DNA of 64,000 bases from Streptomyces sp. WZ-12 (GTDB taxonomy: Bacteria; Actinomycetota; Actinomycetes; Streptomycetales; Streptomycetaceae), in assembly GCF_028898845.1 (NCBI RefSeq), contig NZ_CP118574.1, positions 6,607,001-6,671,000 of the forward strand. Reading direction: 5' to 3'. The position numbers were made by a program, and so were the translations under genes. The notes under the pieces are model-generated. The model was not told the origin of the DNA and made no database searches. It worked only from the letters and a program-made list of their open reading frames with translations. Shown one piece after another: positions 40,872 through 49,116 of the stretch (within the stretch, counting starts at the first letter, position 1; every line of letters starts with the position of its first letter).

Positions 40872-41330
40872 GTGAAGCTGGATTCCATGTACCAGGACGT
40901 CATCCTGGACCACTACAAGCACCCCCACGGGCGCGGGCTCCGGGACGGCGACGCCGAGGTGCACCACGTCAACCCCACGTGCGGCGACGAGATCACGCTG
41001 CGCGTCAAGTACGACGGCACCACGATCGCGGACGTGTCCTACGAGGGGCAGGGCTGCTCGATCAGCCAGGCCAGTGCGTCGGTGCTCAACGACCTCCTGG
41101 TCGGCAAGGAGCTCGGCGAGGCGCAGCGGATCCAGGAGACCTTCTTGGAGCTGATGCAGTCCAAGGGCCAGGTGGAGCCGGACGACGCCATGGAGGAGGT
41201 GCTGGAGGACGCGGTCGCGTTCGCCGGCGTCTCGAAGTACCCGGCGCGCGTGAAGTGCGCCCTGCTGAGCTGGATGGCCTGGAAGGACGCCACGGCCAAG
41301 GCCCTTTCCCAGGAGGCGAAGACCGCATGA
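40872..41330 (+). CDS. sufU: SufU, zinc-dependent sulfurtransferase
   Basis: 152 residues. IscU-like fold with Cys37, Asp39 (NPTCGDEITL), Cys62 (GQGCSISQAS) and Cys129 (RVKCALLSW), the SufU zinc and sulfur-accepting set. A SufU-specific insert (GEAQRIQETFLELMQSKG) lies between the second and third Cys. It accepts persulfide sulfur from SufS. GTG start, 53 nt after sufS; ATGA overlap with the next gene. Confidence 0.96.
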   Translation: MKLDSMYQDVILDHYKHPHGRGLRDGDAEVHHVNPTCGDEITLRVKYDGTTIADVSYEGQGCSISQASASVLNDLLVGKELGEAQRIQETFLELMQSKGQVEPDDAMEEVLEDAVAFAGVSKYPARVKCALLSWMAWKDATAKALSQEAKTA

Positions 41331-41662
41331 CCGACACCCCGACCACCACCAAGCCGGCCTCCGAGGAGGAGGTCCGCGAGGCGCTGTACGACGTCGTCGA
41401 CCCCGAGCTGGGCATCGACGTCGTCAACCTCGGGCTGATCTACGGCATCCACGTCGACGATGCCAACATCGCCACCATCGACATGACGCTGACCTCGGCG
41501 GCCTGCCCGCTGACCGACGTCATCGAGGACCAGGCGAAGTCCGCCACGGACGGGATCGTCAACGAGCTGAAGATCAACTGGGTCTGGATGCCGCCGTGGG
41601 GCCCGGACAAGATCACCGACGACGGGCGCGAGCAGCTTCGCGCGCTCGGCTTCAACGTCTGA
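41327..41662 (+). CDS. sufT: SufT-like metal-sulfur cluster assembly factor (DUF59/MIP18 family)
   Basis: 111 residues. DPELGIDVVNLGLIYGIHVD and MTLTSAACPLTDVIEDQ (with the conserved Cys) are the DUF59 hallmarks. Such proteins act late in Fe-S maturation. AGGAGG is 10 nt before the ATG, coupled to sufU. Last gene of the operon, followed by a strong terminator. Confidence 0.93.
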   Translation: MTDTPTTTKPASEEEVREALYDVVDPELGIDVVNLGLIYGIHVDDANIATIDMTLTSAACPLTDVIEDQAKSATDGIVNELKINWVWMPPWGPDKITDDGREQLRALGFNV

Positions 41663-41697
41663 CACACCCCGAGCGGCCCCGCGCCGCTCTCGGTGCC

Positions 41698-41736
41698 ACG
41701 GCCGTGCCCGCCGGTTCTCCCGGCGGGCACGGCCGT
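41698..41736 (+). terminator. Terminator of the suf operon
   Basis: Perfect 17-bp stem ACGGCCGTGCCCGCCGG / CCGGCGGGCACGGCCGT with a TTCTC loop, 35 nt after sufT. Confidence 0.88.
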
Positions 41737-41769
41737 TTCCGCATATCGCGGGCGCCGCTCTCCTCGTCA

Positions 41770-41811
41770 TTGTGTACGCCCGTACGCAACGTTGTGTACG
41801 CTCGTACGCAT
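41770..41811. promoter_or_regulatory. Two TetR-type operators 22 bp apart
   Basis: TTGTGTACGCCCGTACGCAA (41770-41789) and TTGTGTACGCTCGTACGCAT (41792-41811). Each is an imperfect palindrome with core GTACG-N2-CGTAC. They are offset by 22 bp, about two helical turns, so two dimers would bind the same face. The second covers the SMR start codon. The TetR encoded two genes on is the likely ligand. Confidence 0.82.
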
Positions 41812-42130
41812 GGCCTATGTGACGCTCGCCGGCGCGATCCTCTCCGAGATCCTCGCGACCACATCGATGAAGTACAGCGAGGGCTTCAGCAAGCTGTGGC
41901 CCTCCCTCGGCACCGCGCTCGGATACGTACTCGCCTTCGCCCTGCTCGCCCAGACGCTCAAGACGATGAGCATGGGGACCGCCTATGCGATCTGGGCCGG
42001 GGTGGGCACCGCGATCATCGCCGCGATCGGCATGGTGCTCCTGGGCGAGAGCACCAGCCCGGTGAAGGTCCTTGGGGTGCTGCTGGTCATCGCCGGGGTC
42101 GTGGTGCTCAACCTCGGAGGGGCGCACTGA
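41810..42130 (+). CDS. SMR-family multidrug efflux protein
   Basis: 106 residues, four helices. Essential Glu13 in helix 1 (AGAILSEILATTSMK), GTAYAIWAGVGTAIIAAIG in helix 3 and LLVIAGVVVLNLGG in helix 4 are the QacE/EmrE marks. It would expel cationic drugs in exchange for protons as a dimer. No Shine-Dalgarno precedes the ATG. TACGCT lies 7 nt upstream, so the mRNA may be leaderless, with the TetR operator on the start. Its stop overlaps the TetR start by one base. Confidence 0.92.
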   Translation: MAYVTLAGAILSEILATTSMKYSEGFSKLWPSLGTALGYVLAFALLAQTLKTMSMGTAYAIWAGVGTAIIAAIGMVLLGESTSPVKVLGVLLVIAGVVVLNLGGAH

Positions 42131-42777
42131 TGGCCCGGCGCTATGACCCGGACCGGCGGCAGCGGATCATCGACGCGGCCATCGAGGTGGTCGGCGAGCG
42201 CGGCATCGCGGGGCTCAGCCACCGCGCGGTGGCCGCCGCCGCGGACGTCCCGCTGGGCTCGACCACGTACCACTTCGCCTCCCTCGACGACCTGCTGGTC
42301 GCCGCGTTGCGACAGGCCAACGGCTGGTGGCTGGCGGACTTCGCCCGCTGGGTGGAGGGGCTCGACCTGACCGTCCCGCTCGCCGACGAGGTGGCCCGGC
42401 TGGTCGCCGACACCCTCGCCGGGGACCGGGCGCGGGTGGAGCTGGAGTACGAGCTGTATCTGGCCGCGCTGCGCCACGAGGCGGTCCGGCCGATGGCCGC
42501 CGAGTGCCTGGACGAGATGGTGGCGCTGCTCGGCCGGCGGCTCGGCGACACGGCCACCGCCCGGGCGGTGGTGGCCTTCACCGACGGGCTGCTGCTCCAA
42601 CACCTGCTCACCGGCCAGCCCTTCCAAGTCGCCACCGTGCGCGAGGGGTTGGCGGGCGTGATGGGCGCCGCGAGCGGGCCGGTGGCGGCTGCCGGGCCGG
42701 CGTCCGGGGGCGGGCGGTCGGGCGCCCCGGGACCGACGCATGGGACCGGTTCGCCTCGGCGGGCGGGCTCCGGTTAG
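42130..42777 (+). CDS. TetR-family repressor of the SMR pump
   Basis: 215 residues. N-terminal HTH (RIIDAAIEVVGERGIAGLSH, AVAAAADVPLGSTTYHF, about residues 10-52). The C-terminal ligand domain includes YELYLAALRHEAVRPMAAEC and AVVAFTDGLLLQHLLTGQP. The last 35 residues are Gly/Pro/Ala-rich and disordered. It is coupled to the pump gene (TGATG). Feedback control through the double operator is the natural model. Confidence 0.9.
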   Translation: MARRYDPDRRQRIIDAAIEVVGERGIAGLSHRAVAAAADVPLGSTTYHFASLDDLLVAALRQANGWWLADFARWVEGLDLTVPLADEVARLVADTLAGDRARVELEYELYLAALRHEAVRPMAAECLDEMVALLGRRLGDTATARAVVAFTDGLLLQHLLTGQPFQVATVREGLAGVMGAASGPVAAAGPASGGGRSGAPGPTHGTGSPRRAGSG

Positions 42778-42786
42778 GTTTCCCAC

Positions 42787-43779
42787 ATGACCGATGCTGC
42801 AACTTCCTCTCGCACCACCGGCGCCGTCGCCGCCGGCCTCGCCACCGTCGCCGCCGACGGCACCGTCCTCGACACCTGGTTCCCCGCGCCCTCGCTCGTC
42901 GCCGAGCCCGGCCCGGCCGGCACCGAGCGGCTGGCCGACGACCGCGCCACGGAGCTGCTGGGTGCCGCCGTCCTCAAGGCGATCGGCCCGGACCCGGTCC
43001 GCGACGTGGAGGTCGTGGCCGTCCGCACGGTCATCGCCTCCCTCGACGACAAGCCGCTGGACGCGCACGACGCCTACCTGCGCCTGCACCTGCTCAGCCA
43101 CCGCCTGGTCAAGCCGCACGGCCAGAGCCTGGAGGGCGTCTTCGGCCTGCTGGCCAACGTCGCCTGGACCTCGCTCGGCCCGGTGCCGGTCGACCAACTG
43201 GAGACGGCCCGGCTCAACGCCCGCGCCGAGGGCCTGCACCTCCAGGTCACCAGCGTCGACAAGTTCCCGCGGATGACCGACTACGTGGCGCCCGCCGGCG
43301 TCCGGATCGCCGACGCCGACCGGGTGCGACTGGGCGCCCACCTCGCCGCCGGCACCACCGTCATGCACGAGGGCTTCGTCAACTTCAACGCCGGCACCCT
43401 GGGCACCTCCATGATCGAGGGCCGGATCAGCGCCGGCGTGGTGATCGGCGACGGCTCCGACATCGGCGGCGGCGCCTCCACCATGGGCACCCTCTCCGGC
43501 GGCGGCAAGCAGATCATCTCCATCGGCGAGCGCTGCCTGCTCGGCGCCGAGTCCGGCATCGGCATCGCGCTCGGCGACGAGTGCGTGGTCGAGGCCGGCC
43601 TGTACGTGACCGCCGGCACCCGGGTCACCCTGCCCGACGGCCAGATCGTCAAGGCACTGGAGCTGTCCGGCGCCGACAACATCCTCTTCCGTCGTAACTC
43701 CACCACCGGCACGGTCGAGGCCCGCCCGAACAAGGCGGTCTGGGGCGGTCTCAACGAGATCCTGCACAGCCACAACTGA
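42787..43779 (+). CDS. dapD: Tetrahydrodipicolinate N-succinyltransferase
   Basis: 330 residues, the actinobacterial DapD type. It adds succinyl to tetrahydrodipicolinate in the lysine/diaminopimelate pathway. The left-handed beta-helix is plain from hexapeptides: [52 protein letters not shown]. The ATG follows TAGGTT by 6 nt with no Shine-Dalgarno, so it may be leaderless. A 16-bp hairpin follows. Confidence 0.96.
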   Translation: MTDAATSSRTTGAVAAGLATVAADGTVLDTWFPAPSLVAEPGPAGTERLADDRATELLGAAVLKAIGPDPVRDVEVVAVRTVIASLDDKPLDAHDAYLRLHLLSHRLVKPHGQSLEGVFGLLANVAWTSLGPVPVDQLETARLNARAEGLHLQVTSVDKFPRMTDYVAPAGVRIADADRVRLGAHLAAGTTVMHEGFVNFNAGTLGTSMIEGRISAGVVIGDGSDIGGGASTMGTLSGGGKQIISIGERCLLGAESGIGIALGDECVVEAGLYVTAGTRVTLPDGQIVKALELSGADNILFRRNSTTGTVEARPNKAVWGGLNEILHSHN

Positions 43780-43799
43780 CCGGTGGCGCGCCCGCGTTC

Positions 43800-43842
43800 G
43801 GCGCCCCGGGCCGGCGAACCGACCCCGCCGGCCCGGGGCGCC
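43800..43842 (+). terminator. Terminator after dapD
   Basis: Perfect 16-bp stem GGCGCCCCGGGCCGGC / GCCGGCCCGGGGCGCC with an 11-nt loop, 20 nt after the stop. Confidence 0.78.
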
Positions 43843-43918
43843 GGCGCGTCCGGGGCCGGCCGCGGGCGTTACCTCGCGGACCGGTCAACTCCCGCCCCGC
43901 GCCGGTAGGGTGGCCGAT

Positions 43919-44725
43919 ATGCGTGATCTTGTGGCGGGGGTGCGGTATCTGGGCCGGGGCGTGTGCTGGGCCGCCCGGCACGGCCGGTGGTGGGGATTCG
44001 GGCTGATCCCGGCCCTGATCGCGCTGGTGCTCTACGCCGGGGCGCTGTTCGCGCTGACCCTGGAGTCCGGCGACCTCGCCGCCTGGGCGACGCCGTTCGC
44101 CGACGGCTGGGGCTCCCCCTGGCAGGGGCTGTTGCGCGGGCTGTTCGTGGCGCTGCTGCTGGCCGGCGGGCTGACGCTGTCGGTGCTGACGTTCACCGCC
44201 GTCACCCTGCTGATCGGCGACCCCTTCTACGAGTCGCTCTCCGAGCGGGTCGAGGAGAGCGCCGGCGGCTGCCCACCCGGCCCGGACCGCCCGCTGTGGC
44301 GCGAACTCGGCATCGCGCTGCGGGACATGGCCCATGTACTGCTGCGGGCCGCCGCCTTCGGGGTGCTGTTCTTCGCGCTGGGCTTCCTGCCGGTCGTCGG
44401 GCAGACCGTGGTCCCGGTCGTCGGCACCTGCGTCACCGGCTTCTTCCTCACCGTCGAGCTGACCACGGTGGCGATGCAGCGCCGGGACGTCCCGGTCCGG
44501 GCCCGGCTTGCGCTGCTGCGCGGGCGGTGGGGGCTGGCGGTCGGCTTCGGGGCGCCGCTGGTGCTGCTGTTCCTGATCCCGCTCGCGGCGGTGGTGCTCA
44601 CGCCGGGGGCGGTGGCCGGGGCCACCCTGCTGGTGCGGGAGCTGATGCCGACCGGGGCGGACGCCGGGCCGGCGGTGGCGGACGGGGCGGAGCCCGAGGG
44701 CCGGGCGGTGCCGGCCTCCTGGTGA
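43919..44725 (+). CDS. EI24/CysZ-like membrane protein
   Basis: 268 residues, about five to six hydrophobic segments (LIPALIALVLYAGALFAL, GLFVALLLAGGLTLSVLTF, AAAFGVLFFALGFLPVVGQT, FGAPLVLLFLIPLAAVVL). LIGDPFYESLSERVEE is the EI24/CysZ mark. CysZ members import sulfate; for the actinobacterial ones function is not known. TAGGGT sits 7 nt before the ATG; a GTG at 43910 would add three residues. Monocistronic. Confidence 0.85.
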   Translation: MRDLVAGVRYLGRGVCWAARHGRWWGFGLIPALIALVLYAGALFALTLESGDLAAWATPFADGWGSPWQGLLRGLFVALLLAGGLTLSVLTFTAVTLLIGDPFYESLSERVEESAGGCPPGPDRPLWRELGIALRDMAHVLLRAAAFGVLFFALGFLPVVGQTVVPVVGTCVTGFFLTVELTTVAMQRRDVPVRARLALLRGRWGLAVGFGAPLVLLFLIPLAAVVLTPGAVAGATLLVRELMPTGADAGPAVADGAEPEGRAVPASW

Positions 44726-44763
44726 GCGTGGTTCCGCGCTTTCCGCGGACGCCCGTCACGACG

Positions 44764-44800
44764 AAGCGGCCGCCGCACCCGGACGGTGCGACGGCCGCTT
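44764..44800. terminator. Bidirectional terminator between convergent genes
   Basis: 16-bp stem with one mismatch (AAGCGGCCGCCGCACC / GGTGCGACGGCCGCTT), 5-nt loop, between the EI24 gene and the small minus-strand gene. Confidence 0.7.
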
Positions 44801-44823
44801 GGGCATGACCTGCCCTACCCGCG

Positions 44824-44967
44824 TCAGTCAGCCTTGCGCGACCGCGGCTTCAGGTCCTGGGTGCGCTCGGCGGCGGACTCCTCCGACTGCGGCCGGTGCT
44901 GCTCGGAGCGCCGCTCAGCGGCCCGGTCCTGCTTGCCCGACTTACGGTTCTGCGACTTCGGCATCAT
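44824..44967 (-). CDS. 47-residue basic/hydrophilic protein
   Basis: Very small gene. It encodes MMPKSQNRKSGKQD, RAAERRSEQHRPQS and a C terminus KPRSRKAD, with no hydrophobic segment. AAAGGGAG lies about 4 nt before the first ATG, a good Shine-Dalgarno, and a hairpin terminator follows the stop. Codons show the high-GC third position of its neighbours. The composition suggests a disordered nucleic-acid- or ribosome-associated peptide, but I do not know its function. Confidence 0.72.
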   Translation of the reverse strand: MMPKSQNRKSGKQDRAAERRSEQHRPQSEESAAERTQDLKPRSRKAD

Positions 44968-45107
44968 GACTCCCTTTGTCTCGCCGAAAATGGGTGCTTA
45001 CCAGCCCAGTACCGCACCCCCGGGCGCGATCGGCGCTCGGGAGTGGGCCAGTGGAGTGACCGGGCGATCACCCCGGGTGAGGCGAAGGGCTCGGCTCGGG
45101 GGCCGGC

Positions 45108-45353
45108 TCAGGGCCTGATCCGCAGCACCTGCGGGTCGTGGTCGTTGGTCTGGTCCGCGCACTCGGCGTTGCGGCGCACGATGTCGTAGCCGGTGCGGGG
45201 CAGCGCCCGGCTGGTGGGCAGGTGGTCCAGCGCCTGGGAGTTGCCCTGGTAGACGTAGCTGTAGCGCTCGGCGGCGGGCAGCCCGCCGGCGAGGGCCGCG
45301 ACGACCGCCGTGCCGAGGGCGGCGGGGCTGCGGAGCGTGCGACCAGATGGCAT
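45108..45353 (-). CDS. Small exported protein, unknown function
   Basis: 81 residues. A basic start and hydrophobic core (LRSPAALGTAVVAALAGGLP) look like a signal sequence; the mature part is polar (RYSYVYQGNSQALDHLPTSR, YDIVRRNAECADQTNDHDPQ) with one Cys. GGAGG lies 5 nt before the ATG at 45353, which decides this start over 45422. Divergent from the large gene at 45564. No family recognised. Confidence 0.72.
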   Translation of the reverse strand: MPSGRTLRSPAALGTAVVAALAGGLPAAERYSYVYQGNSQALDHLPTSRALPRTGYDIVRRNAECADQTNDHDPQVLRIRP

Positions 45354-45563
45354 CCGTGCCTCCCTGAGAAGGGGGCGGGAGAGGTGCTGCGGAGCGGGAC
45401 CAGCGCTCGCTACGCGCGTCAACCTCTTGTGTACGCAAGGGAGTTGTCAAGGTTCTCCCGGTGGACGGGAGCGTACGGAGAAGTGAACCGCCCGAGATGG
45501 GGAGAATTCCGTCTACGCTTGGGCGGCGCACGAGCGACACGTCCGTCCGAGGAGCTGAGCCAG

Positions 45564-47054
45564 ATGTCCGCAGACCGCCCCACCATGCCGCCGGTGCGGC
45601 TGACTTCCGAAGCGGAGCTGGCCCGCGACGCGCTGAGCTCCCCGCTGCTGGTCCGGGCCGCCAAGCTGGCCCGCTGGTCCGCATCCGGCGTCCCGGTCGG
45701 CGTCGGCGGCGAGCTCCTGGAGAAGTCGCTCGCGGCCGCCACCGAGCACCTGGGCCTGGCTGGCGACGAGGACGGGCCCGCCTACACCGCCGAGGCGTGG
45801 CAGTTGGCGGTGGACACCGGACTGGTCGAGATCGACGAGGACGAGGACGAGGCGGGCGCCGACGACCTCCCCGACGACGCCGCGGTCGGCACCGCCACCC
45901 CCGGCGAGGAGCTGGCCCTGCTCACCTCCGGCAGCCCCCAGGACGTCCTGGACATCTGGCTCGGCGGCATGGAGACCGTGCTCGCCGACGCCGTCGCCCC
46001 GGACCTCTCCGACCTCGCCGACCAGCTCGCCGAGGGCGGCGACCTGGACCTGGACTCGATCGACTGGAACCCGGAGGAGGAGGCCGAGCTGCTGGACGGC
46101 ATCCTCGGCAACCTCTACCTCCTCAACGCCCTGGGCGAGGCCCCCGACCAGGACGTCCCGCTGCCCGCGCTGGCCGCCTCCATGATCGTCCCGGACGACA
46201 TGGACGAGCCCACCGACGAGATCCTCGAAGAGGTCTCCGCGGCGATGATGCGGCTGGACGACCAGTTCCGGGTGCTGGAGCCGATCGGGCTGGTCGCCTA
46301 CCGGCCGGTCGACGAGGCGCTCATCGAGGAGCTGGACGAGGACGGCGAGACGGTCTCCGCGGCCGAGCCGCTCCAGGACGAGGACGTCGCCCGCTACGGC
46401 CTGGTGCGGCTCACCCCGCTCGGCGTCTGGGCGGTCCGCGCCCGGATGCTGGACGCCGGCGTGGACGCCCCGGCCGTCGGGGACCTCGCCGACAAGGGCG
46501 CCGACGTCCTGCTGGAGGCGTTGCCGGACTACCCCGAGGTGCTGGCCCAGGTGGAGGCCGAGCAGTGGCTCGCCGCCCGCACCCCGCTGGACGCGGCCCG
46601 CGAACTGCTCGTGGCCGCCCGCGGCGACGACGAGCGCGGCCCGCTGCGCCGGCTCGCCGCCCAGCAGGCCCTCTCCCTGGTCTCCCCGGAGGCCGAGCCG
46701 GCGCTGCGCGAGGTGCTCGACGACCGGCACCTGGGCGGGCTGGCCAGGGTCTGGCTCGCCGAGCGCGGGCTGCCCGGCATCCCCGAGCCGTCCCAGGACA
46801 TGGTCTTCTGGCTGACGGTGGACACCATCGCGGCCCAACTGGGCGCCACCGACGAGGAGGCCGCCGCCGAACTCACGGAGCTCGTAGGGGGGTTGACCGA
46901 ACAGCACAGCGGGTTCTTCGAGGAGGTCTGGCGGGTGGACCACCCGGCCACCGCCGAGGTGCTGGAGGCGATGGGTCAGCTCCACCCGGACAAGAAGGCC
47001 GCCAAGGAGGCGCGCAAGGCCGCGTTCAAGGCGCGGTCGCGGCGCTCCGACTGA
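45564..47054 (+). CDS. Large acidic conserved protein, unknown function
   Basis: 496 residues, cytoplasmic, strongly acidic (EIDEDEDEAGADDLPDD; GETVSAAEPLQDEDVARYG). Helical throughout, with a winged-helix-like stretch (YGLVRLTPLGVWAVRARMLD) and HEAT-like segments (RRLAAQQALSLVSPEAEPAL, EVLDDRHLGGLARVWLAERG). The C terminus is basic (KKAAKEARKAAFKARSRRSD). GGAG lies about 9 nt before the ATG at 45564. I know relatives only as actinobacterial conserved hypotheticals. Convergent with the methyltransferase 18 nt beyond its stop. Confidence 0.8.
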   Translation: MSADRPTMPPVRLTSEAELARDALSSPLLVRAAKLARWSASGVPVGVGGELLEKSLAAATEHLGLAGDEDGPAYTAEAWQLAVDTGLVEIDEDEDEAGADDLPDDAAVGTATPGEELALLTSGSPQDVLDIWLGGMETVLADAVAPDLSDLADQLAEGGDLDLDSIDWNPEEEAELLDGILGNLYLLNALGEAPDQDVPLPALAASMIVPDDMDEPTDEILEEVSAAMMRLDDQFRVLEPIGLVAYRPVDEALIEELDEDGETVSAAEPLQDEDVARYGLVRLTPLGVWAVRARMLDAGVDAPAVGDLADKGADVLLEALPDYPEVLAQVEAEQWLAARTPLDAARELLVAARGDDERGPLRRLAAQQALSLVSPEAEPALREVLDDRHLGGLARVWLAERGLPGIPEPSQDMVFWLTVDTIAAQLGATDEEAAAELTELVGGLTEQHSGFFEEVWRVDHPATAEVLEAMGQLHPDKKAAKEARKAAFKARSRRSD

Positions 47055-47072
47055 CGGGGCGCCGGGCAGGGG

Positions 47073-47969
47073 TCAGTCGGCCGGGGCCGCCGCGGTGATC
47101 AAGTAGTAGTCCAGCAAGCCTGTTTGATAGGCCGTCAGGTATTGCCGGGGCCACTTGTCGCGCAGCTCCGGCCGCTCGGCCATATAGCGGTCGTAGGACT
47201 CCCAGACCCCGTCGCCGATCGGCGTCACCGCGACGTCCCGCAGCCCGGCCGCGGTGAACGTCCCGGCCACGTCGTCCACCAGGTGCGTCATGTCCAGCCC
47301 GTTGGCGTACGGGGGCAGCAGTTGGGGCAGCACCCGCACCGCGTCCGGGACCCGGGCGAGGAACGTGGCCAGCGCGAAGTGCCCCGCCGGGCGCAGCACC
47401 CGCACCGCCTCCCGGGCGAAGCCGGCCAGGTCACGGAAGTGCTGGGCGGCCTCGACGGAGTAGACGACGTCGGTGCAGGCGTCCGGCAGCGGCATCCGCT
47501 GGGCCGGGCCGAGCACGAACTCCAGCCGGCGGGGGCCGGCCTTCTCGGTGAGCAGCTCGGCGTTGGCCTCCAGGGCGCGGGCGATCTGGTCGGGGTGGGC
47601 GTCCAGGCCGATCACCGACCCGAAGTCGAACTCCCGCAGGGCCAGCGCGCAGCCCAGGCCGCGCCCGCAGCCGACCTCCAGCGCGGTGCGGCCGCGCGGC
47701 CGGTCGCAGGTGTCCAGCACCAGTCGGTAGAGGTCCTGCTCGCTGCGGATCCGGTCGTCCTCGGTCAGCGGCCGGTCGGTGGGCTCCGGCAACCAGGCCC
47801 AGTAGCCGAAGTTGATGAAGCCGCCGGCGAACGCGGGGACGGTGCTGAGGTCCTTCTCGCCGTAGGTGGCGGCGACCCGGTCGGGGAGCTCCGGTCCGGG
47901 TGGGCCGTCCGGGTGGTCCGGTTGCGCGGGCCGGCCGGTACCGCCGGCCGGGGGCGGCTGCTGGGTCAT
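47073..47969 (-). CDS. SAM-dependent class I methyltransferase (sterol/tocopherol type)
   Basis: 298 residues. A Pro-rich start, then GFINFGYWAWLPEP, SAM motif I TALEVGCGRGLGCALAL, motif II IGLDAHPDQIARALEA, and the acidic loop DVVYSVEAAQHFRDLAGFAR, which resembles Erg6-like and natural-product C/O-methyltransferases. GGAG lies 7 nt before the ATG. Divergent from the LLM flavoprotein. A role in specialised metabolism is possible but unsupported by other genes here. Confidence 0.85.
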   Translation of the reverse strand: MTQQPPPAGGTGRPAQPDHPDGPPGPELPDRVAATYGEKDLSTVPAFAGGFINFGYWAWLPEPTDRPLTEDDRIRSEQDLYRLVLDTCDRPRGRTALEVGCGRGLGCALALREFDFGSVIGLDAHPDQIARALEANAELLTEKAGPRRLEFVLGPAQRMPLPDACTDVVYSVEAAQHFRDLAGFAREAVRVLRPAGHFALATFLARVPDAVRVLPQLLPPYANGLDMTHLVDDVAGTFTAAGLRDVAVTPIGDGVWESYDRYMAERPELRDKWPRQYLTAYQTGLLDYYLITAAAPAD

Positions 47970-48069
47970 CTGACGCTCCTCGTCGTGAAGCCGCGGGGGG
48001 AGGGTCCGAGGGGGCGTGCGGGCGGAATCTTGGGCGCGGGCGGGCGTTGAAGGAGAGGTGAGCTCGACG

Positions 48070-49077
48070 ATGCGGATGACACAATTCTCGATCCTGGACC
48101 GCTCCCGCACCAGGGAGGGACACCCACCCGCCGCGGCGTTGCGGGACACCGTGGAGCTGGCCCGGTACGCCGAGCGGCTGGGGTACCACCGGTTCTGGGT
48201 GGCCGAGCACCACGGCGTCCCCGGGGTCGCCGGCTCGGCACCCACCGTGCTGGCCGCCGCGGTGGCCTCGGCGACCTCGACGATCCGGGTCGGCACCGGC
48301 GGGGTGATGCTGCCCAACCACCGCCCGCTGGTGGTCGCCGAGCAGTTCGGGGTGCTGGAGTCGCTCTTCCCGGGGCGGATCGACATGGGGCTGGGGCGGT
48401 CGGTCGGCTTCACCGGCGGGATCCGGCGGGCGCTGGGCACGCAGAAGGACGCCGCCGAGGGCTTCGAGGGGCAGCTGGCCGAGCTGCTGGGGTACTTCAC
48501 CGGCACCCAGACCGCCCATCCGCAGGTGCACGCCCGGCCCGCCGAGGGGCTGACGGTGCCGGCGTTCGTGTTGGCGACCGGCGCCGGCGCGCGGGTGGCG
48601 GCCCGGGCCGGGCTGGCCCTGGTCATCGGCGACTTCCGCGACCGGGAGAAGCTGTCGGCGGCGGTCGAGGAGTACCGCGCGGCGTTCCGCCCGTCGACGC
48701 TGTGGCCGCGGCCGTACGTGGTGATCTCCGGGACGGTGGCGGTGGCCGGGACGCCGGACGCGGCGCGGCGGCTGCTGATACCGGAGGCGCGGGCGCTGGC
48801 GCACTCCCGGACGCACGGGGTGTTCCCGCCGCTCGCGCCGGTGGGGGGCGCGGTGTCCGGGGACGGGATGTCGGCGCGCGAGCGCGGCTTCTACGAGGAC
48901 GCGCTGCTCGGGCACGTCCACGGCACGGAGGAGCAGGTCGCCCGGGAGCTCGCGGCGTTGGTCGAGCGCACCGCGGCGGACGAGGTGTTGGTGACCACCA
49001 GCACCCACGACCGGGCGGCGCTGCGCGAGTCCTACGAGCGGTTGGCGCGGGTGGTCGGCCTCGCGGGGCGGGGCTGA
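48070..49077 (+). CDS. LLM-class flavin-dependent oxidoreductase
   Basis: 335 residues, luciferase-like TIM barrel using FMN/F420-type cofactors. FSILDRSRTREG, RYAERLGYHRFWVAEHHGVP and IRVGTGGVMLPNHRPLVVAE are family segments (the MsnO8/YhbW subgroup). Start at 48070 or, six bases later, 48076; an upstream GTG at 48058 is possible. Divergent from the methyltransferase. Substrate unknown. Confidence 0.88.
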   Translation: MRMTQFSILDRSRTREGHPPAAALRDTVELARYAERLGYHRFWVAEHHGVPGVAGSAPTVLAAAVASATSTIRVGTGGVMLPNHRPLVVAEQFGVLESLFPGRIDMGLGRSVGFTGGIRRALGTQKDAAEGFEGQLAELLGYFTGTQTAHPQVHARPAEGLTVPAFVLATGAGARVAARAGLALVIGDFRDREKLSAAVEEYRAAFRPSTLWPRPYVVISGTVAVAGTPDAARRLLIPEARALAHSRTHGVFPPLAPVGGAVSGDGMSARERGFYEDALLGHVHGTEEQVARELAALVERTAADEVLVTTSTHDRAALRESYERLARVVGLAGRG

Positions 49078-49080
49078 GCG

Positions 49081-49111
49081 GGCGGGTGCCGGGTCCGCCC
49101 CGGCACCCGCC
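49081..49111. terminator. Bidirectional terminator, LLM gene and TerD gene
   Basis: Perfect 13-bp stem GGCGGGTGCCGGG / CCCGGCACCCGCC with a 5-nt loop between convergent stops. Confidence 0.78.
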
Positions 49112-49116
49112 GGCGG

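Noticed and set aside
41983..43773. 596-codon minus-strand frame over TetR and dapD
   Set aside because: Antisense to two well-supported genes, low-complexity composition.
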